Under the pieces are notes generated by a model. The model worked only from the letters and a program-made list of their open reading frames with translations. It made no database searches and was not told the DNA's origin. This document shows positions 16,754 through 26,149 of a stretch of 64,000 nucleotides of DNA, piece by piece; the first letter of the stretch is position 1; each line of letters begins with the position of its first letter. Origin of the DNA: Pseudoalteromonas ruthenica (lineage in GTDB: Bacteria > Pseudomonadota > Gammaproteobacteria > Enterobacterales > Alteromonadaceae). The stretch is taken from positions 372,001 through 436,000 of the forward strand of contig NZ_CP023396.1 in the NCBI RefSeq assembly GCF_008808095.1. The letters run 5' to 3'. The position numbers and the translations under genes are program-made.

Positions 16754-16769
16754 TGGTATCAATCTTGCT
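16754..16769 (+). promoter_or_regulatory. Sigma-54-type promoter of flgFGHI
   Basis: TGGTATCAATCTTGCT has GG-N10-GC spacing and a consensus -12. It lies after the flgE terminator and 36 bp before flgF, so flgFGHI appears to be a separate RpoN-dependent unit. Confidence 0.65.
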
Positions 16770-16805
16770 TTAGTCAATATAACGACGATTTTAAGGAGCA
16801 AGCCA

Positions 16806-17549
16806 ATGGACAAGATGCTGTACATTGCCACCTCAGGAGCTAAGCAAAGCCTACTGGGGATGGGGGTTAAAAGTAACAACCTTGCCAACGCTAACACCAC
16901 AGGCTTTAAAGCCGATATCGCTCAGGCACGCTCGATGCAGGCCTTTGGTGAAGGGTTGCCGACACGCGTTTTTGCTCTACAAGAACGGGCAGGGACCAAC
17001 ACCACAGCCGGCGGTATTTCTGAAACCGGTCGCGACTTAGACATTGCTATGAGTGAGCACGGTTGGCTGACGGTATTAGATGATGCCGGTAACGAGGCTT
17101 ATACCAAAGCCGGTTCATTGAAAATGACCCAAGAGGGGATGCTACTCGATAGAGATGGCCGTCAAGTTGTTGGCGAAGGGGGGCCTGTTATCCTGCCTGT
17201 TCCGATTGAGAAAATAAGTTTCAGTAAAGACGGCACCATTCAAGTTCGCCCTCAAGGCGCACCGGCCAACTTTCTTGAAGAAGTGGACAGATTGCAAATC
17301 GTTGAGGCCACAGGGCATCAGGTGGAAAAGGGCAACGACGGTCTGTTTCGGCCTGTAAATGGCCAACAACTTGATGTTTCTGAAAATGTCTCAATCATGT
17401 CAGGGGCTCTCGAGATGTCGAATGTCAATCCTGTGCATGAAATGGTGGATATGATCAGCCATCAACGTCAGTTTGAATTACAAGTCAAGCTAATGAAAAC
17501 CGCCGAAGAGAATGACCAGCGTGCTGAGTCATTGCTACGGATTATGTAA
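16806..17549 (+). CDS. flgF: Flagellar proximal rod protein FlgF
   Basis: 247 residues, AAGGAG Shine-Dalgarno. It has the rod motif MLYIATSGAKQSLLGMGVKSNNLANANTTGFKADIAQARS and the C-terminal block MSGALEMSNVNPVHEMVDMISHQRQFELQVKLMKTAEE. FlgF is one of the proximal rod subunits. It has its own promoter and leads the flgFGHI unit; flgG follows after 21 bp. Confidence 0.97.
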   Translation: MDKMLYIATSGAKQSLLGMGVKSNNLANANTTGFKADIAQARSMQAFGEGLPTRVFALQERAGTNTTAGGISETGRDLDIAMSEHGWLTVLDDAGNEAYTKAGSLKMTQEGMLLDRDGRQVVGEGGPVILPVPIEKISFSKDGTIQVRPQGAPANFLEEVDRLQIVEATGHQVEKGNDGLFRPVNGQQLDVSENVSIMSGALEMSNVNPVHEMVDMISHQRQFELQVKLMKTAEENDQRAESLLRIM

Positions 17550-17570
17550 CATTAGCGAGGAGTCACTACT

Positions 17571-18359
17571 ATGAACCCAGCATTGTGGATCAGTAAAACC
17601 GGGCTTGACGCCCAACAGACCGATATTTCGGTTATTTCCAACAACTTGGCTAATGCCAGTACGGTCGGTTACAAGAAAAGCCGCGCCGTGTTTGAAGATT
17701 TGTTGTATCAAAATATCAATCAACCTGGCGGGCGCTCTTCACAAGATACAGAGATGCCTTCGGGGTTGATGCTTGGCGCCGGTGCCAAGGTGGTTGCTAA
17801 CCAGAAGAATTTCTCCCAGGGCAATATGCTAAGCACGGAGAATTCCCTCGACTGGATGGTTCAAGGACAAGGCTTTTTTGAGGTGTTGCTCCCTGATGGC
17901 AATATTGCTTACAGCCGTAATGGTCAATTCACGACCGACGAAGACGGTCGTATCGTCACCAGTGGTGCTGGTTTTCCGGTGCAACCAGAGATGAACGTGC
18001 CCGATGACGCGCAGTCTATTACTGTGTCGCAAGACGGCGAAGTGTCGGTGCGCGTAGCCGGGCAGGCGGACAATGTAGTGATTGGTCAGTTGGTGATCAG
18101 TGACTTTATTAATCCATCAGGGCTTGAACCTATGGGCCAAAACCTTTACACCGAAACCGCTGTCAGCGGCGCTCCGGTGCAAGGTAACCCGGGAGTAGAC
18201 GGCTTGGGTATTATTGTTCAAGGAGCATTGGAAACTTCGAACGTCAATGTGACCGAAGAGCTGGTCAACTTAATTGAGACACAGCGTGTTTATGAGATGA
18301 ACTCTAAAGTGATTTCATCTGTAGACCAGATGCTCAGCTATATTAATCAGCAGCTATAA
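17571..18359 (+). CDS. flgG: Flagellar distal rod protein FlgG
   Basis: 262 residues, the usual FlgG length. N-terminal motif LWISKTGLDAQQTDISVISNNLANASTVGYKKSRAVFEDLLYQ and C-terminal VQGALETSNVNVTEELVNLIETQRVYEMNSKVISSVDQML identify it clearly. FlgG forms the distal rod, about 26 subunits passing through the P and L rings. GAGGAG lies ahead of the ATG. It is followed by flgH after 11 bp. Confidence 0.98.
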   Translation: MNPALWISKTGLDAQQTDISVISNNLANASTVGYKKSRAVFEDLLYQNINQPGGRSSQDTEMPSGLMLGAGAKVVANQKNFSQGNMLSTENSLDWMVQGQGFFEVLLPDGNIAYSRNGQFTTDEDGRIVTSGAGFPVQPEMNVPDDAQSITVSQDGEVSVRVAGQADNVVIGQLVISDFINPSGLEPMGQNLYTETAVSGAPVQGNPGVDGLGIIVQGALETSNVNVTEELVNLIETQRVYEMNSKVISSVDQMLSYINQQL

Positions 18360-18370
18360 GTGAGGGCATT

Positions 18371-19054
18371 ATGATTAGGCCAATTGCACTATCAATTACT
18401 TTTGTACTTGCTACAGGGTGTGTTTCTACACAAAACTCCCATGTTGTCGAAAACGACCCTTACTATGCGCCGATGTATCCGCAGGAAGCAACACAAAACA
18501 TGACCCAAAGTGGCGGCCTTTTCAATCCCGTATTGGCGAACGATTTGTATGCCGATAAGAAAGCGTTGCGTACTGGAGATATCATTACTGTGGTACTGCG
18601 TGAGTCAACGCAAGCATCAAAAACGGCAAAAACGGAAACTGACAGGGAGACCGAGCTGGGTTTAGAGCCGGTTATTGGTTTAGGCGGCGATCCGGTCAAT
18701 ATCGGTGGAGATAGCATTCAAATGGGTGTGAACTCAGATGCTTCGTTCACCGGCGACGCTAAATCTAATCAATCCAACAGTTTGTCAGGCAATATTTCCG
18801 TGAACGTGATGCGCGTGCTGCCCAATGGTAATTTGGTGATTCGTGGCGAAAAGTGGTTAACGCTTAATACCGGGCAGGAGTTTATTCGCTTAGAAGGCAT
18901 TGTTCGCCCAGCTGACGTGAGCTCCGAAAACACCGTAGAAAGTAGCCGTATCGCGAATGCGCGTATTCAATATTCTGGCAAAGGCGAGCTGCAAGAAACG
19001 CAAAGTGCCGGTTGGCTATCACGGTTCTTTATGAGCACTTTGTTCCCATTCTAA
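18371..19054 (+). CDS. flgH: Flagellar L-ring lipoprotein FlgH
   Basis: 227 residues. A lipoprotein signal peptide ends in a lipobox (LATGC, Cys 17). The body has the FlgH pattern [77 protein letters not shown] and ends [25 protein letters not shown]. FlgH forms the outer membrane bushing of the basal body. It is followed by flgI, which starts 11 bp after its stop with its own AAGGAG. Confidence 0.97.
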   Translation: MIRPIALSITFVLATGCVSTQNSHVVENDPYYAPMYPQEATQNMTQSGGLFNPVLANDLYADKKALRTGDIITVVLRESTQASKTAKTETDRETELGLEPVIGLGGDPVNIGGDSIQMGVNSDASFTGDAKSNQSNSLSGNISVNVMRVLPNGNLVIRGEKWLTLNTGQEFIRLEGIVRPADVSSENTVESSRIANARIQYSGKGELQETQSAGWLSRFFMSTLFPF

Positions 19055-19065
19055 GGAGTCCAGTC

Positions 19066-20157
19066 ATGAAATGGTTAAACCTTATCGTGTTCTGCATGGC
19101 GTTGACTAGCTGGCAAAGTTTTGCCGAGCGTGTCAAAGATGTGGCCATGGTTGAGGGCGTACGTAGTAACCAATTAGTGGGTTATGGTCTGGTTGTGGGT
19201 CTGCCTGGCACGGGAGAGAAGAGCCGCTTTACCGAACAAAGCTTTAAAGCGATGTTGAATAACTTTGGCATTACTTTGCCGGCCAACCTTAAGCCTAAGA
19301 TTAATAATGTTGCAGCGGTTGCCGTTCATGCGGATATGCCGGCGTTTATCAAACCCGGCCAGAGTATGGATGTCACTGTATCTTCAGTAGGCAGTGCCGA
19401 GAGCCTACGCGGTGGTACCTTATTGCAAACCTTTTTAAAAGGTGTCGATGGTAATATTTATGCTATTGCTCAAGGTAGCTTAGTTGTTAGTGGATTAGGC
19501 GCGCAAGGGCTTGATGGCTCACGTGTGGTGGTCAATACGCCAACTGTGGGTCGAATTCCTAATGGCGGCATTGTCGAGCGCGCGATTCCGAGTCCCTTTA
19601 CCCAAGGGGATTACATTACCTTTAATCTTAATCGCCCTGACTTTACTACCGCGAAGCGCTTGTCCGATACCATTAATAATCTCGTCGGGCCGAATACCGC
19701 AATGGCAATGGACGCCGCGTCAGTGCGCGTAACTGCCCCACGTGATGTTTCGCAACGAGTTGCTTATTTATCGACGCTGGAAAACCTTGAATTCACTCCC
19801 GCCGATAATGCTGCGAAAATCATTGTCAACTCCCGCACCGGTACCATAGTGATTGGCAAAAATGTCAAGTTGCAGCCAGCGGCTATTACTCATGGCGGGC
19901 TCACGGTGACCATCGCCGAAAATGCAGAAGTGTCGCAGCCTAATGCATTGGCCGAGGGTGAGACGGTGGTGACCAATCAAAGTATTATCGATGTGCGTGA
20001 AGACGACTCGCGTGCCTTTGTTTTTGACCCCGGGGTGAGTTTAGACGACCTTGTGCGCGCGATTAATGAAGTGGGCGCCGCACCGGGAGATTTAATGGCC
20101 ATTCTTGAGGCGTTAAAAGAGGCTGGTGCTATTAATGGTCAGTTGGTGGTCATTTAA
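19066..20157 (+). CDS. flgI: Flagellar P-ring protein FlgI
   Basis: 363 residues from ATG 19066, which has AAGGAG eight bases upstream and starts a signal peptide ([20 protein letters not shown]). An open frame continues upstream to 19012 inside flgH but that start lacks these features. The body is highly conserved: [32 protein letters not shown] and the C-terminal [35 protein letters not shown]. FlgI makes the periplasmic P ring with the help of FlgA. A perfect terminator follows, so this is the last gene of the flgFGHI unit. Confidence 0.97.
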   Translation: MKWLNLIVFCMALTSWQSFAERVKDVAMVEGVRSNQLVGYGLVVGLPGTGEKSRFTEQSFKAMLNNFGITLPANLKPKINNVAAVAVHADMPAFIKPGQSMDVTVSSVGSAESLRGGTLLQTFLKGVDGNIYAIAQGSLVVSGLGAQGLDGSRVVVNTPTVGRIPNGGIVERAIPSPFTQGDYITFNLNRPDFTTAKRLSDTINNLVGPNTAMAMDAASVRVTAPRDVSQRVAYLSTLENLEFTPADNAAKIIVNSRTGTIVIGKNVKLQPAAITHGGLTVTIAENAEVSQPNALAEGETVVTNQSIIDVREDDSRAFVFDPGVSLDDLVRAINEVGAAPGDLMAILEALKEAGAINGQLVVI

Positions 20158-20170
20158 ATCTGATACTGCA

Positions 20171-20214
20171 ACAGCAAACCCCAAGTGCCCAAAGCCTTGG
20201 GGTTTGCTGTTTTT
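20171..20214 (+). terminator. Strong terminator between flgI and flgJ
   Basis: A perfect 15-bp stem, ACAGCAAACCCCAAG (20171-20185) with its exact complement at 20196-20210, has a 10-nt loop and is followed by a T-run. It separates flgI from flgJ, which are usually cotranscribed in relatives. Confidence 0.9.
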
Positions 20215-20255
20215 ATAGCCACCTAAGTTCTTGTTAATCAGAACTATAAAGTCAG

Positions 20256-20271
20256 TGGTACGTTTTTTGCT
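20256..20271 (+). promoter_or_regulatory. Sigma-54 promoter of flgJKL
   Basis: TGGTACGTTTTTTGCT differs from TGGCAC-N5-TTGCT at one position and has GG-N10-GC spacing. It is 36 bp before flgJ and follows the flgI terminator. Confidence 0.78.
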
Positions 20272-20307
20272 TTAGTTTTTGCATCTAGTCATAACTTTGT
20301 CAGTCTT

Positions 20308-21243
20308 ATGGATGCTAATCAACTGCAAACGCAAAGCGTCTTCGATCTCAATAGCTTAGATAAGCTTCGTCAAGATGCGTTAAAACAGCCTGCCGGCAGC
20401 GACGGCGAGCGCGCGGCCTTAAAGCAAGCAGCGCAGCAGTTTGAGTCTATCTTTACGCAAATGCTGCTCAAAAGCATGCGCAAAGCCAATGAAGCCTTCG
20501 AAGATGAAGACAGTCCTTTTAATGCCAGCAGCGTTAAATACTTCCAAGACATGCATGATCAGCAGCTCTCCAGTGAGTTATCGGCGAATGGCTCATTGGG
20601 CTTGGCCGATTTGATTGTGCAACAGTTATCGCCACAAAAAGACAGCTATATGCCTGCGTCAGCTTTGCGTGATGCGCGGTTAAGCAACGCGCAAGTGAAA
20701 ACCCAAGAACAACACTCTGAGGCATCTCCTATCGCTCACAAAGCCGATTTCGCCAATGCCAAAGAGTTTGTCGAAGGGGTGTGGGACGTTGCCCGTGAAG
20801 CGGCCGGTAAAATCGGTGTGCACCCCGGTGTTATGGTTGCTCAAGCAGCATTGGAAACAGGTTGGGGCAAGCACATTATTAAAACTGCGAGCGGTGAAAG
20901 TTCGAACAATTTATTTAATATCAAAGCGCATCGTGACTGGCAGGGGGAAGCGACTGTAAAACCAACATTAGAGTATGAAGGAGGAGTTGCGGTTCAGCGC
21001 AAAGAACCGTTCCGAGTGTATGACTCTATTAAGCAAAGTTTCGATGATTTTGTCTCATTTTTGAAAACTAATCCCCGTTACCAGCAGGCTTTGGATGTGG
21101 CCGATAAGCCTCATCAGTTTATCGACGCTATACAACAAGCTGGCTACGCCACCGATCCACAGTATGCAGAGAAAATTAAACGTGTGTTAGGGCAAAGCGA
21201 ATTACGCGCCCTAGCCGGTGATCTGCTAAGGCAAGGAGAGTAG
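20308..21243 (+). CDS. flgJ: Rod-scaffold and peptidoglycan hydrolase FlgJ
   Basis: 311 residues, the two-domain form. Residues ~30-105 are the rod-binding domain (AAQQFESIFTQMLLKSMRKANEAFEDEDSPFNASSVKYFQDMHDQQL). Residues ~150-305 are a glucosaminidase domain (FVEGVWDVAREAAGKIGVHPGVMVAQAALETGWGK, with the catalytic Glu in ALETGWG, and NNLFNIKAHRDW). FlgJ opens the peptidoglycan for the growing rod and scaffolds its assembly. The ATG at 20308 has only a weak Shine-Dalgarno. It leads an flgJKL unit, 3 bp from flgK. Confidence 0.96.
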   Translation: MDANQLQTQSVFDLNSLDKLRQDALKQPAGSDGERAALKQAAQQFESIFTQMLLKSMRKANEAFEDEDSPFNASSVKYFQDMHDQQLSSELSANGSLGLADLIVQQLSPQKDSYMPASALRDARLSNAQVKTQEQHSEASPIAHKADFANAKEFVEGVWDVAREAAGKIGVHPGVMVAQAALETGWGKHIIKTASGESSNNLFNIKAHRDWQGEATVKPTLEYEGGVAVQRKEPFRVYDSIKQSFDDFVSFLKTNPRYQQALDVADKPHQFIDAIQQAGYATDPQYAEKIKRVLGQSELRALAGDLLRQGE

Positions 21244-21246
21244 ATC

Positions 21247-23256
21247 ATGTCATTTAACCTACTAAACATTGCCAGTTCAGGCATTCGTGCCAATACCGAG
21301 CTGCTTAATACTACCAGTAAAAATATTGCCAACATTAATACCGAAGGCTATGTGCGCGAGCGTACAGAGCATGGCACCACCTTTGACAATCAGGTTGGCC
21401 GTGGGCAAACCTATCGTCTGCTCAATGAGTTTGCACAACAGCAACTCAACAGAGACACTTCTAATCGCTCCTTCTTTGAGCGCTTTATGGAGGAAGCACA
21501 GCGTATTGATAGTCAGTTTTCCGAGGAGTCAAATAGCCTGTCTACGCAAATCAATGGCATGTTTAATAATTTGCAAGAGGCGCTGAATCAGCCCTCTAAC
21601 AATGTTACCCGCTCGTTGTTCTTCACTAATGCGGAAAACTTTGTTAATCAAATGGATAGGTTGTCAGGGATTGTGTCGCAACAAAAGAGTGTAGTGAATG
21701 ATCAGCTTGGGATCCTTGCTGATGAAGCCAATGGCTTAATTGAGAAAATTAGTGAGCTGAACAACCAAATTACGGCTGTTCATGGCAAGAAAGATCAAGC
21801 TGATGCCAGCTCGGTCTATAACGAGCGCGATAAAGCGATTAAAGATCTTTCAGAGCTAATGAACCTAGAAACACTCGATGGACCTCATGGTGAAAAATTG
21901 GTGTTCATGTCCACAGGTGAAGCTTTGGTTATGGAAAATGGTAGCTTTAACTTGTTCTCGTTAAATGGCGATCCAGATCCGAACCTTAAGGAACTTCGCC
22001 TTGATGTGACCTCCGGACAAGCCAATAGCTTAGAGGTTGATACCAACAGCTTAAAAGGCGAGATTGGTGGCCTGCTGGCTTACCGAGACGAGGTACTCAT
22101 ACCGGCGCAAAATCAGCTGGGGCAAATGGGCTTATCATTGGCCGATGCCTTCAATCAGCAAAATCGCTTGGGGATGGACGCTAACGGTGAAATAGGGGGT
22201 GATCTGTTCACTTTGCCCACCGTCAACGGCTTACCATTTGCCGCTAATGCGGGGTCGGGTAATTTGCAGGCTGGTTTAGAGCAGGGGATGGGCAAAGAGA
22301 TTCCGGCAACGGATTTCCGTGTTACCTTTACCTCGCCAACAACCGTAGAGATAGTGCCCCTTAACAATAAAGGTGAGCCTATCGGTACGCCGTCGACGGC
22401 CAACGTAACGGCTGGAGTGATAGACTCAACCACAGTGACAAGTGGTGAGTCTTATGGCTTAGATATTGATGTGACTGGTGCGCCAGCGGCGGGAGATAGC
22501 TTTGATATCAAGTTAAATGCCTTTGCAGCCAGTAATGTTGGGTTGGCGACCACGCGGCCAGAAAAGCTGGCATTAGCGTCGCCAATTCGCACCGAAACAG
22601 CGTTAAATAACGTCAGTGAAGCGGCAATTTCTCCCGGTTCGGTGACTGATATTGCCAACTCAACGGGCATCACAGTGGGCCCGCCGCCAAGCTTGACGAA
22701 CGGGCCAATCAGCTTGCAAAAAACAGGTAATCCTAACGAGTACACGATTACCGATGGCAATGGTACAACGACTTTTACCATTACACCGCCTGCTGAAAAT
22801 ATGCTCGCTCAAGCAGGAGCACCGTACGCTAACTATGGCTTTGACTTTAATATTGAAGGCAACCCGGCTGCAGGTGATACGTTTAGCCTCGAGTTTAATA
22901 CTGGGGGGTTTGACGATAACCGTAATGGCCTGGCACTCGCTGGGCTACAAAGCGAAGAGTTAGTGCGAGAAAATGTGCTGAGCAGCGGCAGCGCCGATAA
23001 TCTCAAAACATTCAACCAGGCATTCGCAGGTATAGTGACTGATATAGGGATTGTAACTAGCCAAGCACAAACCAGTCATGCGGCTTTCTCTGCGTTGGAG
23101 GAGCAATCGAACGCATGGTATGAGTCGATGTCAGGTGTCAATTTAGATGAGGAAGCGGCTAATTTACTGCGCTTTCAACAAAGTTATGCGGCATCAGCGC
23201 GTGTGCTCTCTACAGCACAAACGGTGTTTGATAGCCTGCTTAGCTCCGCGAGGTAA
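21247..23256 (+). CDS. flgK: Hook-filament junction protein FlgK (HAP1)
   Basis: 669 residues, long for FlgK. N-terminal motif MSFNLLNIASSGIRANTELLNTTSKNIANINTEGYVRERTEHG and C-terminal LDEEAANLLRFQQSYAASARVLSTAQTVFDSLLSS are typical; the extra length lies in variable middle domains (residues ~310-570) with two similar segments near ATTRPEKLAL and SPIRTETALN. It joins the hook to the filament and is delivered by FlgN. AAGGAGAG precedes the ATG. It is 5 bp from flgL. Confidence 0.96.
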   Translation: MSFNLLNIASSGIRANTELLNTTSKNIANINTEGYVRERTEHGTTFDNQVGRGQTYRLLNEFAQQQLNRDTSNRSFFERFMEEAQRIDSQFSEESNSLSTQINGMFNNLQEALNQPSNNVTRSLFFTNAENFVNQMDRLSGIVSQQKSVVNDQLGILADEANGLIEKISELNNQITAVHGKKDQADASSVYNERDKAIKDLSELMNLETLDGPHGEKLVFMSTGEALVMENGSFNLFSLNGDPDPNLKELRLDVTSGQANSLEVDTNSLKGEIGGLLAYRDEVLIPAQNQLGQMGLSLADAFNQQNRLGMDANGEIGGDLFTLPTVNGLPFAANAGSGNLQAGLEQGMGKEIPATDFRVTFTSPTTVEIVPLNNKGEPIGTPSTANVTAGVIDSTTVTSGESYGLDIDVTGAPAAGDSFDIKLNAFAASNVGLATTRPEKLALASPIRTETALNNVSEAAISPGSVTDIANSTGITVGPPPSLTNGPISLQKTGNPNEYTITDGNGTTTFTITPPAENMLAQAGAPYANYGFDFNIEGNPAAGDTFSLEFNTGGFDDNRNGLALAGLQSEELVRENVLSSGSADNLKTFNQAFAGIVTDIGIVTSQAQTSHAAFSALEEQSNAWYESMSGVNLDEEAANLLRFQQSYAASARVLSTAQTVFDSLLSSAR

Positions 23257-23261
23257 GTAAT

Positions 23262-24509
23262 ATGCGTTTATCCAATAATCAAATTTATCAAAAAGGCTTA
23301 ACCAGTATTTTAGAAAACCAGGTTAAGGTTGCCAAAGCACAAGAGCAGATCAATACGCAAAAGCGCGTGTTAACTGCATCTGATGATCCATCTGCAACAA
23401 CGCGAGCCATGCTATATGGTGATGCTATTGCTAGTAACGAGCAATACACCAAGAACCTTAATTTGCTCAACAGCCGTTTAGAGACAGAAGACAGTGTCCT
23501 TAAAAACATTAAAGACTCTATTCAACGCGCTAATACGCTTACTGTACAGGCCGGTAATGGTGCATTAACAGAGCAAGACCGTAAAGGTTTAGCGGAAGAG
23601 TTAAAAGCCATCCAGGCTAACTTGCTTGATTTGATGAATGCCAAGTCTGAAGACGGTAAGTTTATCTTTTCTGGCTATCAAGATAACAACCAGAGTTACC
23701 AGTTTAATAGTGCAAGTGGGCGTTACGAGTATGGTGGCGACCAAGGCCAACATAAAGTCACGGTTGCCGAAGGGGTGAGTATTAAATCATCAGACAACGG
23801 TTTCGATGTTTTTGAAAAAGTACCCACGCGTTTAAATGTTGACAGCAATACAGCAACGCCCGGCGGCGGTGTGACTTCGGCAACAGTGTATGTGAACGAA
23901 CAAAACGCTTTTGACCAATTTCATAAACAAAATTACAACTCAGACCCAGCCGCTGGCGCAACCGCCAATACGATGACGGTAGATATCACGGCCGGTCCTC
24001 CTGATAGCTATCAAATACTGCAAGATGGGGCGCCATTAACGCCTGCAGTTACTGGGACCTACACTCCCGGCGAGCCGATTAAGTTTGCCGGTATGGAAAT
24101 TGATATTCAAGGCGCAGCACCTGGACAGGCGACCTTCGATTTGGCCCCGCCGGGGCGAGACAACGTGCTTAATACCCTTGAAGATTTGATTAATGGGATC
24201 ACCACACCTGGATTAGGTATTGAGGATTACCAACAAGTTTTGGCCGACGGTTTGGTGCAGTTAAGTAGTGCACAAAACCAGGTATCACTTACCCAAGCAG
24301 GTTTAGGCGGACGCCTTAATACGGCTGAACGTATTGAGTTTTCCAACGCCGATGTTGATATTAATAACAAAGAAGCAAAAGCTGATCTTGTTGAAGTGGA
24401 TATGGCTGAAGCGGTGACCGAGTTAACTCGTCATGAGACTGCACTGCAGGCTTCGCAGGCCACTTTTAACCGCTTGTCGAACTTATCCTTATTCGACTAT
24501 ATCGGTTAG
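23262..24509 (+). CDS. flgL: Hook-filament junction protein FlgL (HAP3)
   Basis: 415 residues. N-terminal MRLSNNQIYQKGLTSILENQVKVAKAQEQINTQKRVLTASDDPSATTRAM and C-terminal SNADVDINNKEAKADLVEVDMAEAVTELTRHETALQASQATFNRLSNLSLFDYI are flagellin-like ends characteristic of FlgL. A variable middle region holds repeated Gly/Pro-rich segments. It forms the second junction layer between FlgK and the flagellin filament. A terminator follows directly. Confidence 0.96.
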   Translation: MRLSNNQIYQKGLTSILENQVKVAKAQEQINTQKRVLTASDDPSATTRAMLYGDAIASNEQYTKNLNLLNSRLETEDSVLKNIKDSIQRANTLTVQAGNGALTEQDRKGLAEELKAIQANLLDLMNAKSEDGKFIFSGYQDNNQSYQFNSASGRYEYGGDQGQHKVTVAEGVSIKSSDNGFDVFEKVPTRLNVDSNTATPGGGVTSATVYVNEQNAFDQFHKQNYNSDPAAGATANTMTVDITAGPPDSYQILQDGAPLTPAVTGTYTPGEPIKFAGMEIDIQGAAPGQATFDLAPPGRDNVLNTLEDLINGITTPGLGIEDYQQVLADGLVQLSSAQNQVSLTQAGLGGRLNTAERIEFSNADVDINNKEAKADLVEVDMAEAVTELTRHETALQASQATFNRLSNLSLFDYIG

Positions 24510-24531
24510 TTGAGATTACTATTTGTGGTTG

Positions 24532-24551
24532 GGGCCGCAAGGCCCTTTTTT
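24532..24551 (+). terminator. Rho-independent terminator after flgL
   Basis: GGGCC (24532-24536) pairs with GGCCC (24541-24545) around GCAA, followed by a long T-rich run. It isolates the flgJKL unit from the flagellin genes. Confidence 0.82.
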
Positions 24552-24668
24552 ATTTTTTGTTCCTATTACTATTCGCTCTTCTCCTGCCTTAAAGTTACCA
24601 ACTTATAAGTAAAGTTATTAATTTTTATATTTAAATTCATAGTGTTGAAAAAAAGTATAAAAAAATAC

Positions 24669-24695
24669 TAAAGGAAAAAAGTGCTCGCCCGATAA
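24669..24695 (+). promoter_or_regulatory. Sigma-28 promoter of flagellin 1
   Basis: TAAA, a 15-bp spacer and CCCGATAA match the FliA consensus except for one base. The site is 93 bp before the flagellin 1 ATG, implying a leader of roughly 85 nt. Two small dyads occur in that leader (CTAAG/CTTAG at 24697-24709, AGTAAA/TTTACT at 24756-24774), the second directly before the ribosome binding site. Confidence 0.85.
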
Positions 24696-24788
24696 CCTAA
24701 GTAACTTAGCAAAACGTCAAAAAACAAGCTTTCGCTTAGTAATTGACAGTTTGAGAGTAAATTCAAAGTTTACTGTGGGAGAAATGAC

Positions 24789-25760
24789 ATGGCACTTTAT
24801 GTAAATACTAACGTAAGTTCACTGAACGCCCAGCGTCAGTTAATGAATTCAGGTAACGAGTTAGATACCTCGTTCAAGCGTTTATCATCAGGTTTTCGTA
24901 TCAACAGCGCGGCTGACGATGCGGCAGGTCTACAAATTAGTAACCGTTTAGGTTCACAAATCATGGGCCTGAACCAAGGTAACCGTAACGCCAATGATGG
25001 TATCTCATTAGCACAAACTGCTGAAGGGGCGATGGACGAAGTAACGAGCATGTTTCAGCGCGTTCGTACCCTAGCTCAGCAAGCAGCAAACGGCTCTAAT
25101 ACTGATGAAGACCGTTTAGCACTGCAAGAAGAGATTCGCGCATTAATGAGTGAGGTTAACCGTGTTGCAGAAGACACCACATTTGGTGGTACAAACCTTC
25201 TTGACGGAACGTATGAGGCAAGCTTCCAAGTAGGTGCTGATGCGGTACAAACCATTGGCTTCAGTATGAAAAATGTGGGCGGCACGGCGGCAGCCAACTC
25301 GCTAACGGCAAATGGTGGTTTCACATTATCGGGTATCGCAGGGATCGCTTCAGCTGTAACTGGCGAAGTGTTGTCAGCTAACCTTGAGGGTTTAAGCGAG
25401 GCAACCACAGGTGTTTCAGGCGCAGGTGAAACCTTCGCTGCTAACTTCACAGAAACAGGCATTAGTGTTTCTAGCCAGGCTAACGCACAAGTTGTCATGG
25501 CAGGTATGGACTCGTTGATTGCGGTAGTTGATAAGAAACGAGCTGAGCTCGGTGCAGTACAGAACCGTTTCCAATCAACGATTCGTAACCAAGCTAACAT
25601 CTCTGAAAACTTGAATGCAGCGAAGTCACGTATTAAAGATGCAGACTTTGCTCAAGAGACCGCTAACTTAACTAAGAACCAGATCTTGCAACAGGCAAGC
25701 CAGACCATTCTTAGTCAGGCAAACCAGCGTCCACAGGCAGCATTAAGTCTTCTTGGATAA
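24789..25760 (+). CDS. fliC: Flagellin 1
   Basis: 323 residues. Conserved N-terminal D0/D1 (MALYVNTNVSSLNAQRQLMNSGNELDTSFKRLSSGFRINSAADDAAGLQIS) and C-terminal D1/D0 (AVVDKKRAELGAVQNRFQSTIRNQANISENLNAAKSRIKDADFAQETANLTKNQILQQA) flank a short Ser/Thr/Gly-rich central domain (~165-235). It has no cysteine. GGGAGA precedes the ATG. It is a filament subunit driven by a sigma-28 promoter and is closest in protein sequence to flagellin 3, although their DNA differs at many synonymous sites. Nearby Maf and legionaminic genes suggest it is O-glycosylated on the central domain, which is inference. Confidence 0.97.
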   Translation: MALYVNTNVSSLNAQRQLMNSGNELDTSFKRLSSGFRINSAADDAAGLQISNRLGSQIMGLNQGNRNANDGISLAQTAEGAMDEVTSMFQRVRTLAQQAANGSNTDEDRLALQEEIRALMSEVNRVAEDTTFGGTNLLDGTYEASFQVGADAVQTIGFSMKNVGGTAAANSLTANGGFTLSGIAGIASAVTGEVLSANLEGLSEATTGVSGAGETFAANFTETGISVSSQANAQVVMAGMDSLIAVVDKKRAELGAVQNRFQSTIRNQANISENLNAAKSRIKDADFAQETANLTKNQILQQASQTILSQANQRPQAALSLLG

Positions 25761-25953
25761 GTAAAATGAAAAGCGCCCTTGCTGATGGGGTATTAGCAAG
25801 GGCGCGAAGTTGGATTTTAAAGCGGAAGCTAATTGCTAAAAAAATCCCAAAGTTGGGCAGGGTGCTACATCCCACCCAACTTCATTCAGTATAAGCAGCT
25901 ATTATGCCAAAAAGTATAACAATTTTTTGGCAGTCGATTTCACTCTCAAACAC

Positions 25954-25976
25954 AAGGGCCGTAATGGCCCTTTTTT
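25954..25976 (+). terminator. Rho-independent terminator after flagellin 1
   Basis: AAGGGCC (25954-25960) pairs with GGCCCTT around GTAAT and is followed by a T-run. It lies about 195 bp after the flagellin 1 stop. Confidence 0.85.
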
Positions 25977-25981
25977 CATAT

Positions 25982-25997
25982 TGGCCCACTTATTGCT
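25982..25997 (+). promoter_or_regulatory. Sigma-54-type promoter of flagellin 2
   Basis: TGGCCCACTTATTGCT has GG-N10-GC spacing, one mismatch in the -24 block and a consensus -12. It is 152 bp before the flagellin 2 ATG. No sigma-28 match is seen between it and the gene. Confidence 0.55.
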
Positions 25998-26149
25998 CAC
26001 TTACTCGTATACGCGGCTAGCGCGGGTTTTTAACGGCAAATAATTGCCAAGCCCCCTCTGAAAGCGGCGTAAAGGATCCGCCCTAGTGTGGAAACAATTC
26101 GCCGCAAGCAGCGGTTAATAACCTAATTGAGAGTGAAAGAGAGGCTATT

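Larger units (their letters stand above)
25761..26149. other. Hairpin-rich 389-bp region between flagellins 1 and 2
   Basis: No gene is seen. Four dyads lie in order: an 11-bp perfect stem GCGCCCTTGCT at 25773-25805 (no T-run), AAGTTGGG/CCCAACTT at 25850-25882, TGCCAAAAA/TTTTTGGCA at 25905-25932, and the terminator at 25954-25976. The sigma-54 site of flagellin 2 and a roughly 140-nt leader with GGCAA/TTGCC at 26035-26048 follow. The dyads may stabilise the flagellin 1 mRNA 3' end. Confidence 0.7.

Noticed and set aside
19012..19065. Longer FlgI from 19012
   Set aside because: It would overlap the flgH end and lose the signal peptide; ATG 19066 has AAGGAG and a signal sequence.
26035..26149. 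A sigma-28 site before flagellin 2
   Set aside because: The TAAA at about 26072 is not followed by a CGATAA-type element at 15 bp.
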